IMG/VR virus record: IMGVR_UViG_3300042367_000228
Location: 124,001-188,000 of that record
DNA length: 64,000 nucleotides
Origin: a virus
Direction: 5' to 3' (one strand)
Positions 54,977 through 62,579 of the stretch are shown piece by piece (the first letter of the stretch is position 1; every line of letters starts with the position of its first letter). The position numbers were made by a program, and so were the translations under genes. The notes below the pieces were generated by a model, which saw nothing but the letters and a program-made list of their open reading frames with translations, had not been told where the DNA came from and did no database searches.

Positions 54977-55249
54977 TTAAATTGCTTTTGCTGCTGTTGA
55001 TGCAATTGTGATTGCAGTGTTTATAATTTTGTTTAATTCTGTTTGTGCGTTAAGTGCGGCTGCATCTTCTACAATAATCCCTGTCGTAGAAATGTCTGAT
55101 AACAATTCTTCATATTCTGAAGCACTAATTGTTCCATTTTGGTAATCTTCTGTCAATGATTTAAGTTCTGCTGCTGCATCTGCAAGAGCGTGACTTTTAA
55201 CAGTATCATATCCACTTAAACTATTTAAAATATCTTGTGTACTACTCAT
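54977..55249 (-). CDS. small helical protein in the lysis cassette
   Basis: 90 residues, helical, Ala-rich, with an ALADAAAELKSL repeat-like region and a hydrophobic C-terminal end (NTAITIASTAAKAI). It overlaps the neighbouring lipoprotein gene by four bases. Not recognised; position suggests a lysis or lysis-timing role. Confidence 0.55.
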   Translation of the reverse strand: MSSTQDILNSLSGYDTVKSHALADAAAELKSLTEDYQNGTISASEYEELLSDISTTGIIVEDAAALNAQTELNKIINTAITIASTAAKAI

Positions 55250-55650
55250 CGTGGTTTACCTCCTATTGTTTGGGCAATTGTAGTTGCCGCTTTTGTTAAA
55301 ATATCCATTTTTTGTTTACAATAAGCTTCACTTATTTTTTCTGTTTTATGATATCGTACATGTAATGGTTCAGTTAAATCCATTAATGATTCTGATAATT
55401 TTATAGTAGCTTTGTTTTCTGGTATAAATTCAGCATAGTTTTTAAATTCAATACTTTTTAAATATATACGATCTACAATAGGAACCATCTGTTGTTGGTT
55501 GCTACAAAACTCCGAGCCTATTTGAGAAAGGCTACGAACGTCATTAATCAATTGATATTCGTTTTGATCAAATTTTGCCATAAAATACGCATCCATTGCT
55601 GCACAACCAGATAGCATACTAAGTATAATAATTGCTAATACTTTTTTCAT
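55246..55650 (-). CDS. lipoprotein of the lysis cassette
   Basis: 134 residues with a signal peptide and lipobox LSGC (C16) at the front. The mature part is helical with several cysteines (EFCSNQQ, EAYCKQK). It overlaps the Rz1-like gene by four bases. It might assist the spanins or modify the outer membrane; no family recognised. Confidence 0.7.
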   Translation of the reverse strand: MKKVLAIIILSMLSGCAAMDAYFMAKFDQNEYQLINDVRSLSQIGSEFCSNQQQMVPIVDRIYLKSIEFKNYAEFIPENKATIKLSESLMDLTEPLHVRYHKTEKISEAYCKQKMDILTKAATTIAQTIGGKPR

Positions 55651-55946
55651 TTTACGTCCTCATATATTTTCTTTTGTTGCTTGTACCAATCTTGCCATGC
55701 AAGATATCGTTCTCGTAGTTCATAGTAAGAACCGTAATTCTCACTAGCATTTTCTAATATATCGCTTAGTTCTGGTTTAGTTTGAGATAATGTCTTTAAC
55801 GTTGGCGCCGGCTCCATCAAGGATGGAGGTACCTGCGGGAAGCTCATTGTTAACGGCACTGTTGTAGAGCACCCTTGCAACATCAGGAACAGTACACTCG
55901 GCGTTAATAATCTCTTTGTGTTCTTGGATAATCTTTTTAGTCGCAT
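55647..55946 (-). CDS. o-spanin (Rz1-like) lipoprotein
   Basis: 99 residues with a basic, hydrophobic signal and lipobox LQGC (C26). It is followed by a proline-rich stretch (PQVPPSLMEPAP), the usual mark of Rz1-type o-spanins. Its first 170 bases overlap the 3' part of the Rz-like gene in another frame, the classic Rz/Rz1 arrangement. It would be anchored in the outer membrane, reach across the periplasm and fuse the membranes with the i-spanin during lysis. Confidence 0.85.
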   Translation of the reverse strand: MRLKRLSKNTKRLLTPSVLFLMLQGCSTTVPLTMSFPQVPPSLMEPAPTLKTLSQTKPELSDILENASENYGSYYELRERYLAWQDWYKQQKKIYEDVK

Positions 55947-56277
55947 ATACTTTTTCCTTGATAACTTTTACTTTTTCTACTACACGAGTTTCTATTTGAA
56001 CATTAACTTCGTGTGACTGAGCTTCTGCTTCTGCTATTTTTTGTTCAAGTTCTGCTACACGGTTACGCCATTCCATTTCAACACCATATCCGCCTTTAAA
56101 ATATACACCAGCAACTAACAAAATTGTTGATATTATATTTAACAATAATTTGTAATGATCTAAGAATGGAATAAACTTAATAAAAAATCCTGCTACGGTA
56201 CCGATAGCACCGAGTAGCAGGATTGTATTAACCGCCCAAAGTAAATATGAATCAGGGAGGAAATGTAAGATAAACAT
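55777..56277 (-). CDS. i-spanin (Rz-like) with two membrane segments
   Basis: 166 residues. Two hydrophobic segments (about 11-33 and 43-60) are followed by a long charged coiled coil (VAELEQKIAEAEAQ, RVVEKVKVIKEKV) and a periplasmic tail. Standard i-spanins have one membrane segment, so two is unusual. Pairing with the overlapping Rz1 and neighbouring endolysin supports the call. The start overlaps the endolysin stop by one base. Confidence 0.8.
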   Translation of the reverse strand: MFILHFLPDSYLLWAVNTILLLGAIGTVAGFFIKFIPFLDHYKLLLNIISTILLVAGVYFKGGYGVEMEWRNRVAELEQKIAEAEAQSHEVNVQIETRVVEKVKVIKEKVYATKKIIQEHKEIINAECTVPDVARVLYNSAVNNELPAGTSILDGAGANVKDIISN

Positions 56278-56897
56278 TATGCACTCAATACTTTGATTGC
56301 ATTAGCATAGTGATGTTTACGGTCTTCAATTCCAATAGTTCCGCCATTAATTCTTTTTGTAAGTGTAATGATGTCACCTTTATCTGCCCATTGGTTTAAG
56401 TTATTAGTTTCCCAAAACCAGCAAGCACTTTGTACAGCACCTTCAAATGTTTCTAAGTATTCAATAGCTTCGTCAATTTCCATTTCTAAACTTTCAGCAA
56501 AGCGTGTGTAGTTGTCTTTACCTGTTAATTGGATAAGACCACGTCCGCAGAATTTATAACCTTCGCCTGTAGATTCGTCTCCATTGCCCATACGTCCGCC
56601 ATACACTTTACTTGCAATTTTTTCCGGTTTACCTGCATATGATTCTGCTAATGCTGCAGTTGGAAAGTATTTAGGAAACACTTTTTGCAAAGTAGCTGCT
56701 TTGTAGTTTAAGTTTTCTTTCAATGCAGTGTAGTTACCGCTTTCGTGTGCAGTTTGAGCAAGGAATGCTGCAACACGTTCTGGTGTGTTAATATCGTATT
56801 CTGGTAAAATAGACGATAGTGCATCATACCATTCTGAAATATATGAGTTACCTGGAATAATTTTTGCTAAGTGTGCTTCTGTAAATGTAAATGCCAT
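56277..56897 (-). CDS. GH19 endolysin
   Basis: 206 residues from the ATG at 56897, which overlaps the upstream stop as TAATG; the longer frame starts inside that gene. GH19 features are clear: FLAQTAHESGNY with catalytic-type E52, a second acidic residue E61, and GRGLIQLTGKDNY (118-130). GH19 lysozymes hydrolyse peptidoglycan glycan strands. It lies in an endolysin, Rz, Rz1, holin cassette. Confidence 0.92.
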   Translation of the reverse strand: MAFTFTEAHLAKIIPGNSYISEWYDALSSILPEYDINTPERVAAFLAQTAHESGNYTALKENLNYKAATLQKVFPKYFPTAALAESYAGKPEKIASKVYGGRMGNGDESTGEGYKFCGRGLIQLTGKDNYTRFAESLEMEIDEAIEYLETFEGAVQSACWFWETNNLNQWADKGDIITLTKRINGGTIGIEDRKHHYANAIKVLSA

Positions 56898-57622
56898 TAT
56901 TTTTTCTCCAATGCTACAGCCCATCCGCTGTTTTCAAATATAAATGTATTACCAACTTTGGTAATATTGTAATTGCCAATGCGTTTTGTAAAGTACATTA
57001 CTTCTGCAATTGCACTTCCTTCTAACATGATTGGACCTTGTATATAACTATATACCTCTGGCTTAGGTCCGCTAGTGATAATATCAAATTTTAACGAATC
57101 ACTCCACTGATTTTTAAATGTAATCGATTCATCAAGTACACTAACTTCTGAAAAACTTTCTTTAAAAAAGTTACTGAAATTATCTAGACCTTGTTTTTTA
57201 GTTGCTTCCTCATAATCTTCTTGATTGCAAGGAATATGTTTAGTTAAATTTTTTAAATTTGCATCGTAACTTTTAAAATTTTTAAAATAACGGAATTTCA
57301 TATCAGGAATTCCTGTAAGTTTTTCAATTCCGTTTAGTAATTCTAAAATAGTCTCAGGTGCGTGTCGTGTACGTTCAATTTCGATGAATACTTTGTAATT
57401 GCCATCGTCTGTTTCTCCCGGACTAACGTCTGCATCTAGTACAGAGTCATACCCCATTTCAACAAAGTTTTCTAAATCTTTTGCAGGATCTTCGTGATCA
57501 ACAGTAAATGACAATACGATAACATCTTCGTCATCACCAATTTTACTTTTATATGCATCGATTTCAAATATACGATTCACTAAATGTTTAAGATCGGTTG
57601 CGTGTAAACTTTCGTTAATCAT
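56897..57622 (-). CDS. conserved hypothetical protein
   Basis: 241 residues, chosen from the ATG at 57622 because AAGGA is at the right distance; another in-frame ATG two codons upstream sits too close to it. The product is acidic with no recognised domain (RYFKNFKSYDANLK, EGSAIAEVMYF). Similar proteins occur in marine T4-like phages. Position in the late lysis/virion cluster suggests a structural or assembly role. Confidence 0.6.
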   Translation of the reverse strand: MINESLHATDLKHLVNRIFEIDAYKSKIGDDEDVIVLSFTVDHEDPAKDLENFVEMGYDSVLDADVSPGETDDGNYKVFIEIERTRHAPETILELLNGIEKLTGIPDMKFRYFKNFKSYDANLKNLTKHIPCNQEDYEEATKKQGLDNFSNFFKESFSEVSVLDESITFKNQWSDSLKFDIITSGPKPEVYSYIQGPIMLEGSAIAEVMYFTKRIGNYNITKVGNTFIFENSGWAVALEKK

Positions 57623-57630
57623 ATTCATCC

Positions 57631-58227
57631 TTACATTGGTGCTGCAGCAGGTGCACCTGCTGGCATTCCGCCGCCCATCGGTGGAGCCATTCCGCCTGCC
57701 GGAGCAGGAGCTGCTGGAGCCATTCCAGGTGATGCGCCAGGTGCTGCCGGAGTTGGAGTTCCTTGTTGTGGAGCTTTATCCGGTGTAATGTTTTCATTTT
57801 TTAATTTATCCATATAACCTTTATACATATCAAAGGCTGTCTTTTTTGGCATTTGGATTTCTACAATCCAAATAGGATGGCGATCTAGTTTACCTTTCTT
57901 AGTACCTGGACGGATGTCTTCTGGTGTTTTAATTTGACGCGGCTCAACAAGATGAGATTTTTGATATTTAACTTTGCATCCTAAATCAATTAATCGTTTA
58001 CCGCCGTTCGGATCTGGCATTTTATCTTGAGGCCACATAAACCCAACAGTGATCCAATGACGATCAACTTTTGGTCCATAGGCTAATTCGCCATCTTCCC
58101 AATTTTTATAAACATACAAATCTAATTCATCAAGAACTCTTTCAAAATCTTTTAGTACTGCTAGACTTGAATTGTTTTCGTATAAAGTTTGTATGTTTTT
58201 AATAATATCTAATACATCTGTAGCCAT
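57631..58227 (-). CDS. conserved hypothetical protein with a Pro/Ala/Gly/Met-rich tail
   Basis: 198 residues. Residues 1-150 are globular (WEDGELAYGPKVDRHWITVGFMWPQ, HPIWIVEIQMP). Residues 150-198 are a low-complexity Pro/Ala/Gly/Met tail. It is the first gene of the lysis cluster, behind a GATAAATA late box. Function unknown. Confidence 0.65.
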   Translation of the reverse strand: MATDVLDIIKNIQTLYENNSSLAVLKDFERVLDELDLYVYKNWEDGELAYGPKVDRHWITVGFMWPQDKMPDPNGGKRLIDLGCKVKYQKSHLVEPRQIKTPEDIRPGTKKGKLDRHPIWIVEIQMPKKTAFDMYKGYMDKLKNENITPDKAPQQGTPTPAAPGASPGMAPAAPAPAGGMAPPMGGGMPAGAPAAAPM

Positions 58228-58252
58228 AATAATATCCTAAAACTTTTACACT

Positions 58253-58260
58253 TATTTATC
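58253..58260 (-). promoter_or_regulatory. T4-type late promoter box (GATAAATA)
   Basis: Minus-strand NATAAATA match, 26 bases before the gene starting at 58227, the head of the lysis cluster. Between it and phoH the DNA is a divergent intergenic region. Confidence 0.55.
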
Positions 58261-58318
58261 CTGGTTTAAAATCAACCTGTATTTCTTTGTATTTGATTAT
58301 CTTTCGTTAAATAAATGT

Positions 58319-58346
58319 GTAGTATCCATGTCGCTGTGGTTACTAC
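58319..58346 (+). promoter_or_regulatory. hairpin in the phoH leader
   Basis: Arms GTAGTATCCA and TGGTTACTAC pair at nine of ten positions around an eight-base loop, some 30 bases before the phoH start. No clear -35/-10 pair was found in this leader. It could control phoH mRNA stability or translation. Confidence 0.4.
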
Positions 58347-58375
58347 CATTCTAACAAAAACTAGGAGTTACCTAT

Positions 58376-59107
58376 ATGGGCCACAAACGAGTACAAAAAC
58401 GTTTTACATCACATGTTAATATAGTAGAATTTCAACAACTAAAACTTATTAAACCTAAACGCTACAGTGTATCATTAAATCCACGTAATCAAAGTCAAAA
58501 AGAATACGTTGCAATGTTGCAAGACGAGACTAATAGTATTGTATTTGCAATAGGACCAGCAGGTACTGGTAAAACAATGTTAGCTGTACAACAAGGTATT
58601 AAGTTGTTTCAAGAGGGAGTTATAGATAAAATTATAGTAACTAGACCGGCAGTATCGGTAGATGAGGAATTAGGCTTCTTACCAGGCACATTAAATGAAA
58701 AAATGGCGCCATGGACAAGACCTATTTTTGACGTATTCGGAGAGTATTACCATCAGACAGACATTGCAAAATTTTTGGCTGAAGGTGAGATTGAAATTAG
58801 TCCACTAAGCTATATGAGAGGTAGGACATTTAAGAATGCTTATATCATTTTTGACGAAGCGCAGAATACTACGCCAAATCAAATGAAAATGGCTCTTACC
58901 CGCTTAGGAGAAAATTCACGTATGATTGTAACAGGAGATTTAGCGCAAGCTGATCGCTTGCATGACAATGGATTATTGGAATTTATTGATAGATTAGATA
59001 AAAATAAGACAGCGTTAAGCCATATTGATGTTGCGTATTTTACGCATAAAGATATTGAAAGACATAGTGCAGTGAAGGAGGTTTTAGCACTCTACGGGGA
59101 AAGTTAG
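58376..59107 (+). CDS. phoH: PhoH-family ATPase
   Basis: 243 residues. Walker A is GPAGTGKT (60-67), Walker B ends IIFDEAQ (157-163), and TRPAVSVDEELGFLPG is typical of PhoH. It is a P-loop ATPase widespread in marine phages and linked to phosphate stress or RNA metabolism, with an unresolved role. It is the only plus-strand gene in the right two thirds of the window, isolated by divergent and convergent neighbours. An AGGAG site precedes the ATG. A palindromic terminator follows. Confidence 0.92.
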   Translation: MGHKRVQKRFTSHVNIVEFQQLKLIKPKRYSVSLNPRNQSQKEYVAMLQDETNSIVFAIGPAGTGKTMLAVQQGIKLFQEGVIDKIIVTRPAVSVDEELGFLPGTLNEKMAPWTRPIFDVFGEYYHQTDIAKFLAEGEIEISPLSYMRGRTFKNAYIIFDEAQNTTPNQMKMALTRLGENSRMIVTGDLAQADRLHDNGLLEFIDRLDKNKTALSHIDVAYFTHKDIERHSAVKEVLALYGES

Positions 59108-59124
59108 AAGTTTTAAAATAGAAC

Positions 59125-59148
59125 TAGCAGCTGACTAGTCAGCTGCTA
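59125..59148. terminator. bidirectional terminator, 24-base perfect palindrome
   Basis: TAGCAGCTGACT and AGTCAGCTGCTA are perfectly self-complementary, followed by TTTTTA on the plus strand and preceded by AAAATA. It separates phoH from the convergent dCMP deaminase gene. Confidence 0.85.
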
Positions 59149-59151
59149 TTT

Positions 59152-59649
59152 TTATAGTTTTTCAACAGTTATACCACATTTTTCTAAAAATTCAAGTCCG
59201 GCAGTACTACGATAAGTTTCTTTGTAGAACACTTTAGTAATTCCGGTCTGATATATTCCTTTAGCGCACTCTATACATGGAGCATGCGTAATAAACATAA
59301 AAGCACCTTTACCAGATTCAGATGAACTTGCTAATTTCATTAGCGCATTCATTTCTGCGTGTATCACTTCTGATTTTGTTTTTAGTGCATATCGCTGGTT
59401 ATCATCTCTAACATACGGAAAATTTATTGCGAACTCTTCTGGGTCACAATCATAATCGCCATGATTTTCATCCGGGTAAATGACACGCTCACAACAGTTG
59501 TCCCATCCGGTGGGAGTACCGTTGTAGCCAAGACTAATAATACGATCATCTTTAACTACAACCGCGCCAACTTTAAGCTTAATTGCGGAACTAAGTTCCG
59601 CAAATGTATAAGCTGTTTTCATAAAAGCATTTTTAAACTTTTGTTTCAT
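59152..59649 (-). CDS. dCMP deaminase
   Basis: 165 residues from the ATG at 59649. Zinc ligands and the proton-shuttling glutamate are visible: HAEMNA (H97, E99) and APCIECAKG (C125, C128). It converts dCMP to dUMP, feeding ThyX for dTMP. The small gene overlapping its start is in another frame. Its start sits on a weak ribosome site, so coupling to that gene is likely. Confidence 0.92.
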   Translation of the reverse strand: MKQKFKNAFMKTAYTFAELSSAIKLKVGAVVVKDDRIISLGYNGTPTGWDNCCERVIYPDENHGDYDCDPEEFAINFPYVRDDNQRYALKTKSEVIHAEMNALMKLASSSESGKGAFMFITHAPCIECAKGIYQTGITKVFYKETYRSTAGLEFLEKCGITVEKL

Positions 59650-59788
59650 GATCATCAACAGATTGCTTTTCTGTTAGTTCTTTAGGTGCTGGCGAATTCA
59701 TAAATGGACATTTTGAAATGTCTCCTGTATGATAATTGTCATCACTTTTAAAAATTTTAGTAATAGTTGTCCAAACATAATTAAACAT
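59633..59788 (-). CDS. 51-residue protein overlapping the dCMP deaminase start
   Basis: Too short for standard ORF listings. The ATG at 59788 has a GAGGAG site six to seven bases upstream. The product (MFNYVWTTITKIF, then KCPFMNSPAPKEL) has a helical start and a short CPF motif. It overlaps the deaminase by 17 bases in another frame, consistent with coupled translation. Function unknown. Confidence 0.6.
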   Translation of the reverse strand: MFNYVWTTITKIFKSDDNYHTGDISKCPFMNSPAPKELTEKQSVDDHETKV

Positions 59789-59815
59789 AGTAATTCTCCT
59801 CGTTAAATATTTTCA

Positions 59816-60667
59816 TTACTTAATCCCAATCATCGGCACTGAACTATTTGGTAACATAGTAACAGGTAATACTCCATTCCATTTTTCAATAGCATTTAGT
59901 TCTGCTACACCTGGATTGTTACGAACAGCTTCGCCTTTTAACCGAATTGCTTTAGCTTCGGCTTCTGCTACTAACAATCTTGCATTAGCTTCGCCTTCTG
60001 CAACTGCAATAGCTTTCTGTGCTTCAGCTTTAGCAGTTTCAATTTCATTTTGACGTGTGATTGCAATTTGTGATGCAGAAATCTTAGCATCGATTGCGTT
60101 AGTTACAGTTTCTGGCAATCTAATATTGCCAACCCATGACAAGTGATCTAAATGAATGCCGTATGGTTCAATTTCAGCACGCACTCTAACTTCGGCAGCT
60201 TTAATTAACTCTGCTTTACCTTCGCCGTATACTGATTCGATTGGTTTAGTAGACGATTCTGTATTAATCGCATCTCGCACTAAGTTACGCAAGTACACAT
60301 CGGTAATTTCGGTGATACCTTTACGATACTTTTGGAACAATACTGGAATCTTATCTGGTTGTAACGTATAGGTAATACCAATGTCAGCGTTTACAGATAA
60401 ACCTTCTTTAGTTTGGAACGTAATAGACTCATCTTCAGCATTACCTTCAGTGTGGGATTTAGACCATGTGTAGTTTTGCATAAAAGTCGGAAACGTGTAT
60501 AATCGTTCATTAACACCGATCCAGTAACGTCCTGGTGATAAAATTTCTGAATCAACCCCTTTGTCACCACCGAGTAAGTGTACCTTAATACCAACTTCAC
60601 CTACGTTAACATTTGAGCAGCCAGAAAGCACAGTAGCCATTGCAGCAACTAATAGTAATTTATTCAT
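59816..60667 (-). CDS. SPFH/prohibitin-domain lipoprotein
   Basis: 283 residues. A signal with lipobox LSGC (C17) opens the protein. Residues about 20-200 form an SPFH/band-7 domain (VNADIGITYTL, YLRNLVRDAI, IEPYGIHLDHLSW) and 200-255 a helical Ala/Glu-rich coiled coil typical of prohibitins/HflK. It should be an envelope-anchored ring-forming protein. In bacteria SPFH proteins control FtsH protease; a phage version could shield phage proteins or change the membrane. Overlaps its small membrane neighbour by one base. Confidence 0.8.
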   Translation of the reverse strand: MNKLLLVAAMATVLSGCSNVNVGEVGIKVHLLGGDKGVDSEILSPGRYWIGVNERLYTFPTFMQNYTWSKSHTEGNAEDESITFQTKEGLSVNADIGITYTLQPDKIPVLFQKYRKGITEITDVYLRNLVRDAINTESSTKPIESVYGEGKAELIKAAEVRVRAEIEPYGIHLDHLSWVGNIRLPETVTNAIDAKISASQIAITRQNEIETAKAEAQKAIAVAEGEANARLLVAEAEAKAIRLKGEAVRNNPGVAELNAIEKWNGVLPVTMLPNSSVPMIGIK

Positions 60668-60876
60668 TATTTTACATCCTTAAAAAGTTCGTCAACGGGT
60701 TTAACTGCATCTTTCCATAATTTGTAAATTACAACTGGATCGATGATTAGTAAAATAAACCAACCTAAACTAAATTCCCACCATTGGTTTGATGACATAT
60801 AGTATGGTAGTACAAAAATAAACTGTAGTAGAAAAAATAATAATACAGCTAACACCTTAAAATAAATTAACAACAT
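60667..60876 (-). CDS. small inner-membrane protein, two segments
   Basis: 69 residues with two strong hydrophobic segments (about 3-27 and 38-52) and a charged C-terminus (KPVDELFKDVK). It is the first gene of the SPFH operon and shares its promoter, so it may be a membrane partner of the SPFH lipoprotein. GGAG precedes the start. Confidence 0.7.
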   Translation of the reverse strand: MLLIYFKVLAVLLFFLLQFIFVLPYYMSSNQWWEFSLGWFILLIIDPVVIYKLWKDAVKPVDELFKDVK

Positions 60877-60907
60877 AGTTGCTCCTTAGTAATTAAATAA
60901 AGTTATA

Positions 60908-60935
60908 TTATACACTATTATATAATAAGTGCAAG
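60908..60935 (-). promoter_or_regulatory. sigma70 promoter of the SPFH operon, member of a repeated box
   Basis: TTGCAC and TATAAT, 16 bp apart on the minus strand. The spacer and the leader after the -10 match the clpA promoter (53319-53346) nearly base for base. It lies after the 85-residue gene. Confidence 0.8.
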
Positions 60936-60942
60936 TTCTAAT

Positions 60943-61200
60943 TTAATCAAAGGTAAACAGTGTATCTGCTATTATAGTAGCAGTATATCGATCTTCAATT
61001 ACTGAATCAATTACAGTGCTATCCCAATAAATTAAAAATAAGTTTGCATCGTTTATACTGTGATAAAATTCTACAGTGGTGTCATCGATCTGATCCCATC
61101 GATCGTAATCCGAACCGAATTCATCTATACACCACTCTATCACATCCGACATATTGTGTTGTGCATTTACCTTAATTGCACATTTCACAAGAAACTTCAT
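60943..61200 (-). CDS. small acidic hypothetical protein next to the clamp loader
   Basis: 85 residues, acidic (DEFGSDYDRWDQIDD), beta/alpha mix. In T4 the gene after 44 encodes gp62, the small loader subunit, but this product is much shorter than gp62 (187 in T4) and shows no motif of it. It starts one base inside the gp44-like stop (TAATG). Function unknown. Confidence 0.6.
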   Translation of the reverse strand: MKFLVKCAIKVNAQHNMSDVIEWCIDEFGSDYDRWDQIDDTTVEFYHSINDANLFLIYWDSTVIDSVIEDRYTATIIADTLFTFD

Positions 61201-62120
61201 TACAAGTTACCTAATCGTATTAACGTAGCTGATAAGTTGATCTCTGCATCGCAAATCAATGCGTGATCAACTAAACCTTGTTTAATAATAAGAATAGCTT
61301 TTCTTTGTGTATCATCATCTCCAAACAGTTCGATATTATCATACAACCATCTGTAAATTTCTTCCATCTCTTCCGGACGTGCTTGCGAGCATAGTAATTT
61401 ACGAGCAGCTTCAATTTTACCTGCTTTAAACAATTCAACCATTTCAATTTTATAATCGGCTAAACCTGAATCACTTGCATTCGCTGATTTTAAAACACCT
61501 GAAATACTATTCATTTGTACAGTATTAATACATTTTCTTAAGTCTGGATATGTTGCTTTAACGTAAGTGTCAAGTGTATCTAAATCAAATTCAATATTTT
61601 CATCCATTAAAATTGTAGCAACTCTTGCTGTAAACTCGACCATATCAACTTTTTCAATATGGAATCCTTGACATCTTGAATGGATAGCAGGGATAATTTT
61701 GTTTGGGTAGTTACACGTTAGTACAAATCTTGAAGTATCGGAATATTCTTCCATAATACCACGTAAGCTAGCTTGTGCAGGAGGTGTTAAGAAATCAGCT
61801 TCATCAAGCAACACTACCTTAAATTCACCAAATGGAATCATTTGAATAAAATTAGTAATACGATCTCGCATTGCGTCAATACCACGTTCTCTCGATGCGT
61901 TTATTTCTAAAATGTCTAAGTCGTCAATTTCTAACTCATTAAATAATATTTTTGCAAGTGTTGTTTTACCTACACCTGCGCCGCCACTGAATAATAAATG
62001 AGGAATGCTTTTTTGTTCAAGCCAACTGCGTATTTGTTGTTGTTGTTTTTCATCTTTAAAAACATACCCGTCAATAGTTGACGGACGATAAGATTCGACC
62101 CATAATGATTTTGTTGCCAT
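61200..62120 (-). CDS. 44: clamp loader large subunit (gp44-like)
   Basis: 306 residues, close to T4 gp44 (319). AAA+ features in order: opening SLWVESYRPSTIDGYV, Walker A GGAGVGKT (46-53), Walker B VVLLDEAD (102-109) and the SRC arginine-finger motif (148-150). It opens and loads the sliding clamp with ATP. Driven by its own promoter, far from the polymerase gene. No gp62 was identified in the window. Confidence 0.93.
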   Translation of the reverse strand: MATKSLWVESYRPSTIDGYVFKDEKQQQQIRSWLEQKSIPHLLFSGGAGVGKTTLAKILFNELEIDDLDILEINASRERGIDAMRDRITNFIQMIPFGEFKVVLLDEADFLTPPAQASLRGIMEEYSDTSRFVLTCNYPNKIIPAIHSRCQGFHIEKVDMVEFTARVATILMDENIEFDLDTLDTYVKATYPDLRKCINTVQMNSISGVLKSANASDSGLADYKIEMVELFKAGKIEAARKLLCSQARPEEMEEIYRWLYDNIELFGDDDTQRKAILIIKQGLVDHALICDAEINLSATLIRLGNL

Positions 62121-62150
62121 ATTAATGCCTTTTGTTTAAGTTAAAAGTGT

Positions 62151-62191
62151 ATTATAGAGTAAAAGACACAACATGTCAAATGCTGTGTCTT
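62151..62191 (-). promoter_or_regulatory. consensus sigma70 promoter nested in a hairpin
   Basis: TTGACA (62174-62179) and TATAAT (62151-62156), 17 bp apart on the minus strand, about 31 bases before the clamp-loader gene. The -35 sits in the loop of an inverted repeat, AAGACACA and TGTGTCTT (62163-62170 and 62184-62191), which lies just past the gp31-like gene stop. Confidence 0.8.
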
Positions 62192-62198
62192 CAAATGA

Positions 62199-62579
62199 TT
62201 AGTACATCGGTTGACTAAAGTCAAACTCTTGTACAGTTGATGCGTTTGATGCGCCTAAATTAATGTCTGTAGGTCGATGATCTGATACTGCTAAAATTGA
62301 CTTAGTTTCAACTCGTCTAACGGTGAATACAGTATTATTATCTTCTACTTGAACACCACGTGTCCACCGTCCGTGTTCAACTAAGATCCAATCACCAATT
62401 TTTACATCGTGTTGATCAGGACCGATTTTATAAACTTTACCCCAACGAGGTTTAATTCCTTCAGTTTTTCCATTATCGCTACTAACAATAATACCGCTAG
62501 CGGTTACTTGTTCTTCAAAATTCATATCCGAAACAAGTACATTATCATGAATAGTTTCTAATTGTTCTGTTATAATCAT
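62199..62579 (-). CDS. GroES/gp31-like co-chaperonin
   Basis: 126 residues. The Cpn10-like beta-barrel pattern is visible: IHDNVLVSDMNFEEQVTASGIIV, then WGKVYKIGPDQHDVKIGDWILVEHG. The region SSDNGKTEGIK would be the mobile loop. Like T4 gp31, it would replace host GroES in the GroEL cage to fold the phage capsid protein. A C-terminal extension of about 30 residues follows the domain. The gene overlaps the upstream neighbour by four bases. Confidence 0.82.
   Translation of the reverse strand: MIITEQLETIHDNVLVSDMNFEEQVTASGIIVSSDNGKTEGIKPRWGKVYKIGPDQHDVKIGDWILVEHGRWTRGVQVEDNNTVFTVRRVETKSILAVSDHRPTDINLGASNASTVQEFDFSQPMY

Noticed and set aside
60943-61200. gp62 (clamp-loader small subunit) after gp44
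   Set aside because: Position fits T4 order but the product is only 85 residues and shows no recognisable similarity.
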